This document shows, piece after piece, positions 19,744 to 24,089 of a stretch of 24,089 nucleotides of DNA. Source of the DNA: Monoraphidium neglectum. Its lineage: Eukaryota; Chlorophyta; Chlorophyceae; Sphaeropleales; Selenastraceae. The notes under the pieces were generated by a model. It ran no database searches and had not been told where the DNA came from. It worked only from the letters and a program-made list of their open reading frames with translations. Within the stretch, counting starts at the first letter, position 1, and each line of letters begins with the position of its first letter. Made by a program: the position numbers and the translations under genes. Where the stretch lies: NCBI RefSeq assembly GCF_000611645.1, contig NW_014013235.1, positions 4,766 through 28,854 on the forward strand, in the 5' to 3' direction.

Positions 19744-21064
19744 CGTTATGCCACAACAAATCAAATTGGGCCTCGGGCCAGTTCGGTTTCCCAAGGTTGT
19801 TCATTGGGCAGAGGGCTTCAGAGTATGATATTTGTGGATGTGACAAAACAATGAGAGCGCTTGCTGCTTGGAGCCCAGATCTGCCATTGTGTTGCACGGC
19901 AACCCAGCAGCCAATGAAAAGCAGCACCATCCGCATGCATCCCTATGTCAGCCATGCAGCCCTTGTGTCGGAGAAGCGTATGGAAGAAGGCCAACATGCA
20001 GCCCTTGTGTCGGAGAAGCGTATTGAAGAAGGCCGAGAGCCTCACACACAAGGAAACACCGCACACGCCTCCCACACCTCTTGCCGTCGCCGCGCTCGCC
20101 CCCACCGCTCCCACTGCCGCCGCCGCTGCAAGCAACCACGAGACCAACTGCTCCGCCTCGGCGTGCAGACACGTCCGCCTAATCGCGCACCCCACCACCG
20201 CCACCTGCAGTGCGGCTGCCTCATCGTTGAGTTTTGGCAGCGTGCTGCAACCCCCCTTTCCCCCCAGCTGCTCGCCCGCGGGCGGGCGGCCTCCCCCCGC
20301 CCAGAGCCGCGTAGCCGCTGAGCAGCGGCGCCTCGCCTTGCTGCCTGCCCCGTCACCGACAGACCTTCATCATGGAATCTTTCCTGCCGGCTGCCCCGAC
20401 GGCACAGCTACTGCCTCCACTACCAAACTCGCCCGATTTGTTGATATGGCGTGTGCCTGGCTACAAGGCGGCACCGCAGGCTGGTGATGCACCCGCTTTG
20501 CTCGTGCTGCGCTGCGCTGTCTGGGTGGCCTGCGACTGCCAAATCCAGCCGCTCATGGCATGCAGGCGCGATCGGGCGCAGCCGCCGCCGGGTGAGTGCG
20601 TCAGGTAACTTGTGTGATGGGTCTTTAATCGCATAAACAAGGATTACGGCGAGGGATGAGGCGCTTTTCGGGCAAAGCCGATGGAGCATATTGTGTACGG
20701 GGGGAGGTGACTAACAGGAAACGCATGGCTGGTGATGTTGTGCGGCAAGGTGGCAGGAGCGGATGGGGAGAAATCAACGCTGACAGGGCGAAAAGGAAAG
20801 CAAGGGGGAAAGCTGCTGCGGCGCAAAAACTTGGTCACTGTCTGGGAGGCCGACGCATGCGGCGCACTGCAGCAACACATGATCGCGTTCACAAAGCCAC
20901 AAAAAATGTACAAGGCGCAATCGGAGCCCAACTCGCAGGCCGCACACGCGCGACCACCGCGCCGAGCAAGCACGACGCACGCGGCCTCGCGGCCGCGGCG
21001 CGCGCGGCGGAACCGCGCGCCGTCCGACGCGGCGCGGCCCCCGCGTCGCGCGCCGCCGCCCGCC
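19744..21064. other. Convergent spacer between genes 4 and 5
   Basis: This region holds the 3' sides of gene 4 (plus) and gene 5 (minus). Apart from the 42-base duplication at 19953-20034 I find no supported gene. The plus strand around 20050-20610 has open, C-rich frames that might be exons of an unrecognised gene, but no family motif or consistent splice chain was found. Confidence 0.4.
19953..20034 (+). repeat. 42-base tandem duplication
   Basis: Two near-identical copies start CATGCAGCCCTTGTGTCGGA, at 19953 and 19995. The 40-base matched part differs at one position (TATGG against TATTG). The period equals 14 codons and both strands stay open across it, but no gene model could be built. 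Confidence 0.9.
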
Positions 21065-22218
21065 TCAGCTCGCGCTGTCCCCTGCCGCCGAGCCGCTGGG
21101 GGGCTGCTCGTCCCCCATGCACGCGAGGAGCTCCCGCAGCGCCCCAATGATAAGCTTCAGGCCCTTGAGGAGCCCGCGCTTCTGCGCGCGCTGCAGCGCG
21201 TGCTGGACTTGGGCGTACGCCGAGCGCATGCTGTTGGCGTCGGCGACGCGGCCGGCCTGCTCGCGGGCGTTGGCGGCGCGCACCATGCGAGACAGGCAGC
21301 TGTGCAGGTCCCCCTGGCGCAGCTCTACCGCGACCTGGGGTTTGTGTTTGGAAGTGTACAAGGCGGGGTTTGTCAAAATTATGGGCGAGGCGCACAATTG
21401 AGGTCGGACGAGGGAGCAAGTGGGGGAGTGGGCCGACGGCAGGAGCACGGGTGCGGCCCACAGATGGGGTGCACGGGCTCGATGCCAGACGGGGTCCGCC
21501 ACCCAGCAGCTCAGGTGAGCGAATTTTTGATGTATCTAATCAAATCACCTGCTCTGGCAAGTCTTCCACCAGCTCGGTGATGTTTGCGGGGATCTCGTTG
21601 ATGCCCCTGTCACCCAGATCATCCAGATCTGGCACATCCCCGTCAGCCGGCGCCGGCGCCGCGGGGGCCGCTTTGGCGACCGGCGGGGCCATGGCCGGCG
21701 GCGAGGGCGGTGCGGGTGGCGCTGCAGCTGCCGCCGGGGCCGTGGCAGGTTCGGGCGCTGCAGCTGCCACGGGCGCCACGGCGGCTGCGGGCGCTGCAGC
21801 TGCCACGGGTGCCACGGCATGTGCCGGCGCTGAAGCAGCCGCGGGCACTGCGGCAGGTGCTGGCGCGGCAGCTAGCACGGCAGCTGCCAGGGGCGCCGCG
21901 GCAGGTGCCGGCGCGGCAGCTGCCAGGGGAGCCACGGCAAGTGCCGGCGCTGGAGCAGCGACGAGCACTGCGGCAGGGGCCGGCGCCGCAGCTGCCATGG
22001 GCGCCGCGGCAGGTGCGGGCACAGCTGCCTGCTGGACCGCCACGGTGGGCTGCGGGGGAGCCAACACGTTGGCGCCAGCAGGCGCCTGCAGCTGCGGCTC
22101 CTGCTGCGGAGCACCCAAGTCCGAGCGGGCTGGCTCGGGCGCTGATGCTGCTGCCACGGGCTGCTGCTGCCGCTGCTCCTGTTGCTGCTCCTGTTGCTGC
22201 TCCTGTTGCTGCTGCTGT

Positions 22219-22260
<42 letters not shown>

Positions 22261-22445
22261 GCAGGTGGCTCTGGAGCCCATAGGCTGGGCCTGCCATACC
22301 CCAGAGGCTGCAGGGGTGACGCCGCAGGGGACGGCAGCGCCGCCTCGACGGTGACCGGCACTGTTCGCCAAATGTGTGTCTGCTTCAGAACTAGGGACTC
22401 GGCAGCTGCCGCCCCGCGCTGCTGCTCCTCCTGCTGCTCCTGCTC

Positions 22446-22478
<33 letters not shown>

Positions 22479-24089
22479 CTGCGCCTGGCTCGTCACGGGC
22501 ACAGGTCCCACTTCACTGGATTTGACCCGTTGCGCCACAGCAGCAGGGGCTTGAGTGAGGGCCGCGCCCGGCGGCGGCTGCAGCGCAGACCCCGCGGCGG
22601 CGGCGGGCGGGGCGCTGGGCGCCGCCGACGCCCGGGTCGGCGCCGCCAGCAACAGATTGCGCCAGGTGAGGGGAGCCGCGGGCGCCACAGGCGCAGCGGC
22701 CGGACGCGCTGCGGGTTCCGCCGCCGTCGGCGTCGCCGCCGCCGCTGCCCCACTGGCGACCGATGTGGGCGCCTCGAGCGAGCCCTCGGTCACAGATGTG
22801 GCCGGCGCCGCCACCCGCGGCGCATGCTCTGCAGGCAGCGAGGCGCGGGCTCCCTCCGGCCATCCTGTGCCCCTCGCGCCCTCGCGGCCGTGCCGCCCGG
22901 CTGCGGCCTTGACCGGCTCCCCCGGGAGCCGGGCGCGCGGCGGCGATGGCGGCGCCTCGGCGGCCGGCGGCGCGTCAGGTTCCTCCGGTTCTGACTTGAC
23001 TATTGTGGCCGGATCCCGGGAGCTTGCCGTCGCCTGAGGGTCCGGCAGCAGCGGTGCCCCGCGCCGCGCGCCCGCGCTCTCCTGCTGCGGCAGCTGCTGC
23101 TGCTGCGGCTCCGCCTGCCGCGGCACTTGGCGCTGCTGCGCGCCCTGCGGCGGCGCCGCGGCGGCGGCGGCTGCCTCCTTGCTCTGCAGAGCGAGCCGCA
23201 CAAGGGGCCGAGCGCGGCTGGCGCCGCCGCCGGCCTCGTGGCAGGCCGCGGCGACGACCCTGCAGCCCACATTAGGGGTCAGCAGCAGGCGGTGCAGCCC
23301 TGAAGAGATGAGGCTGTCCGTGCCAGTTGGTGGACGCGGGTTGGGTTGGGCGCGGCAGGGAAAGGTGGAGTGAGGGGGCACGTTGGCGCGGCGCCGTTCG
23401 CACAGGTGCACTCAAGGGGTGGTTGGCCGCAAGAGTGTGCCCCCCGCGGCAGCCTGCAACGCCGCCACCCCTCCGCGGCTGCTGGCGGCGCCCGTGGCAG
23501 CCCCCCGAGCGGGCCCGCCCCGCCGGCGCCGCCGACCCCGGAGCGCTGCGCGGCGACCCTCCGCGCGGGACCGCGCGCGCGCGGCCACGCACCTGAACGC
23601 CCGCGGCGCGCCCGGCGCCTGGCGCGCCTCTGCGAGGGTCGCCTCGACGCCACACCCCAACGCCGCCAGCTCAGCGCCGTCCCGCTCCGCCCGCACCGCG
23701 ACAAACAGCCCGTCGCGGCCTGCAGCAAGCACGCAGGCCGCAAGGGGGCCGACAGCCGCCTCCGGAAGCTTCACGAAAGATGTTATTGGCCTGATCTCAA
23801 ACGACAGGCCGAAAAAGACGGCCGCGGCCGCGCCGGCGTCAGGGTCAGGCCCCGGAGGCGGCGGCGCCGGCGGCGGCGAACCGCCCTCTACCGGGCTGCC
23901 CCTGTCGCGGCCGCCTTTGCTCCCGCCGTTGCTGCCGCCGCCGCCGCCGCCCCCGCCACTGGCGCCGCAGCTGCCGCCGGCGTCGCCGACGCCGTCGCCG
24001 CCGCCGCCGCCGCCGCCGCCGCTGCGCCTGGCGCTCCCGCCGCAGCCTTGGCCGCCTTCCACCCTCCCGCCGCCTGCGCCGCCGTCGGC
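21065..24089 (-). CDS. Large Gln/Ala/Gly-rich protein, function unknown (5' partial)
   Basis: On the minus strand the exons are >24089-23593, 23299-21549 and 21334-21065; the last junction is in phase 0 (GAGCAG/GTGATT..CCCCAG). The stop is at 21067-21065. The first exon is Gly-rich, then has a folded-looking stretch (FFGLSFEIRPITSFVKLPEA, AACVLAAGRDGLFVAVRAE). The middle exon begins GLHRLLLTPNVGCRVVAAAC and becomes low complexity: an acidic patch (IVKSEPEEPDAPP), two poly-Gln blocks, Ala-Pro repeats, then VPDLDDLGDRGINEIPANI. The final exon is helical and amphipathic (RSAYAQVQHALQRAQKRGLL, IIGALRELLACM). The 23593 donor (phase 2) and 23299 acceptor (phase 1) do not match. A 50-base exon at 23453-23404 would repair the frame but has a weak donor. 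I recognise no family. The composition suggests a nuclear regulator or scaffold. Confidence 0.65.
21660..22040 (-). repeat. Coding minisatellite for Ala-Pro-rich repeats in gene 5
   Basis: Imperfect units of roughly 30 bases (GCAGCTGCCAGGGGCGCCGC-like on the plus strand) encode AAAPAPAAVPLAA-type repeats, about a dozen in a row. Confidence 0.8.
22156..22260 (-). repeat. CAG/CAA tract encoding poly-Gln in gene 5 (block 2)
   Basis: The plus strand reads CTG/TTG with a few CTC codons, so the minus strand encodes Gln with occasional Glu. The purest run is at about 22204-22260. Confidence 0.9.
22419..22490 (-). repeat. CAG tract encoding poly-Gln in gene 5 (block 1)
   Basis: A second Gln/Glu block lies in the same exon, separated from the other by a short Pro/Thr-containing stretch (KQTHIWRTVPVTVEAALPS). 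Confidence 0.9.

Noticed and set aside
20644..21147. Minus-strand frame of 167 residues downstream of gene 5
   Set aside because: It overlaps the gene 5 terminal exon in another frame and the 3' side, with no family motif.
23404..23453. 50-base exon of gene 5 that would repair the phase between 23593 and 23299
   Set aside because: Phase and frame fit, but the donor is weak and the acceptor lacks a pyrimidine tract. It is kept as a possibility only.
1..24089. Bacterial contamination, prompted by HsdR- and SlyD-like sequences
   Set aside because: Both are interrupted by spliceosomal introns, share algal microsatellites and low-complexity style, and are joined to TFIIS and plant-type MsrA.

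Overview
The window looks like nuclear DNA of a green alga, most likely a chlorophycean. It is very GC-rich. The genes are cut by many short spliceosomal introns with GT..AG ends, and TG/CA microsatellites sit in those introns. Low-complexity Ala, Gly and poly-Gln stretches occur inside the proteins. The algal-type polyadenylation motif TGTAA follows two of the genes. No rRNA, tRNA, CRISPR array or bacterial-style operon was seen. I built the gene models by joining exons by eye, checking splice sites, reading phase and protein family motifs.

Layout. (1) 1-3981, plus strand, 5' end outside the window: the C-terminal part of a type I restriction R-subunit (HsdR)-like helicase, continuing in the same reading frame and the same last exon into a complete TFIIS-like module (LW domain, central domain, zinc ribbon). 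(2) 4645-8668, plus strand, 13 exons, 346 residues: a probable organelle-targeted fusion of a SlyD-type FKBP prolyl isomerase with a plant-type MsrA methionine sulfoxide reductase. (3) 9449-17176, plus strand, about 17 exons, about 879 residues: a secreted papain-like cysteine protease followed by a LysM-like segment and a plant-type leucine-rich-repeat domain. (4) 19070-19662, plus strand, two exons, 130 residues: a small secreted protein of unknown function. (5) 21065-24089, minus strand, 5' end outside the window: a large Gln/Ala/Gly-rich protein of unknown function with a helical C-terminus.

Three of the five genes look like domain fusions. The most notable is HsdR-TFIIS. It would join a restriction-type DNA translocase of bacterial ancestry to an RNA polymerase II elongation-factor module, and both family signatures lie in one uninterrupted exon. 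The FKBP-MsrA fusion would join protein folding to repair of oxidised methionine. The protease-LysM-LRR protein would join proteolysis to glycan and protein recognition outside the cell or in the endomembrane system.

Non-coding features include a 71-base near-perfect hairpin in an intron of gene 1, a long alternating CA/CG tract in an intron of gene 3, short tandem repeats and a telomere-like motif in introns, and a 42-base tandem duplication after gene 4. Exon junctions are inferred from sequence only. The least certain parts are the 5' end of gene 1, the 3' end of gene 3 and the first junction of gene 5.
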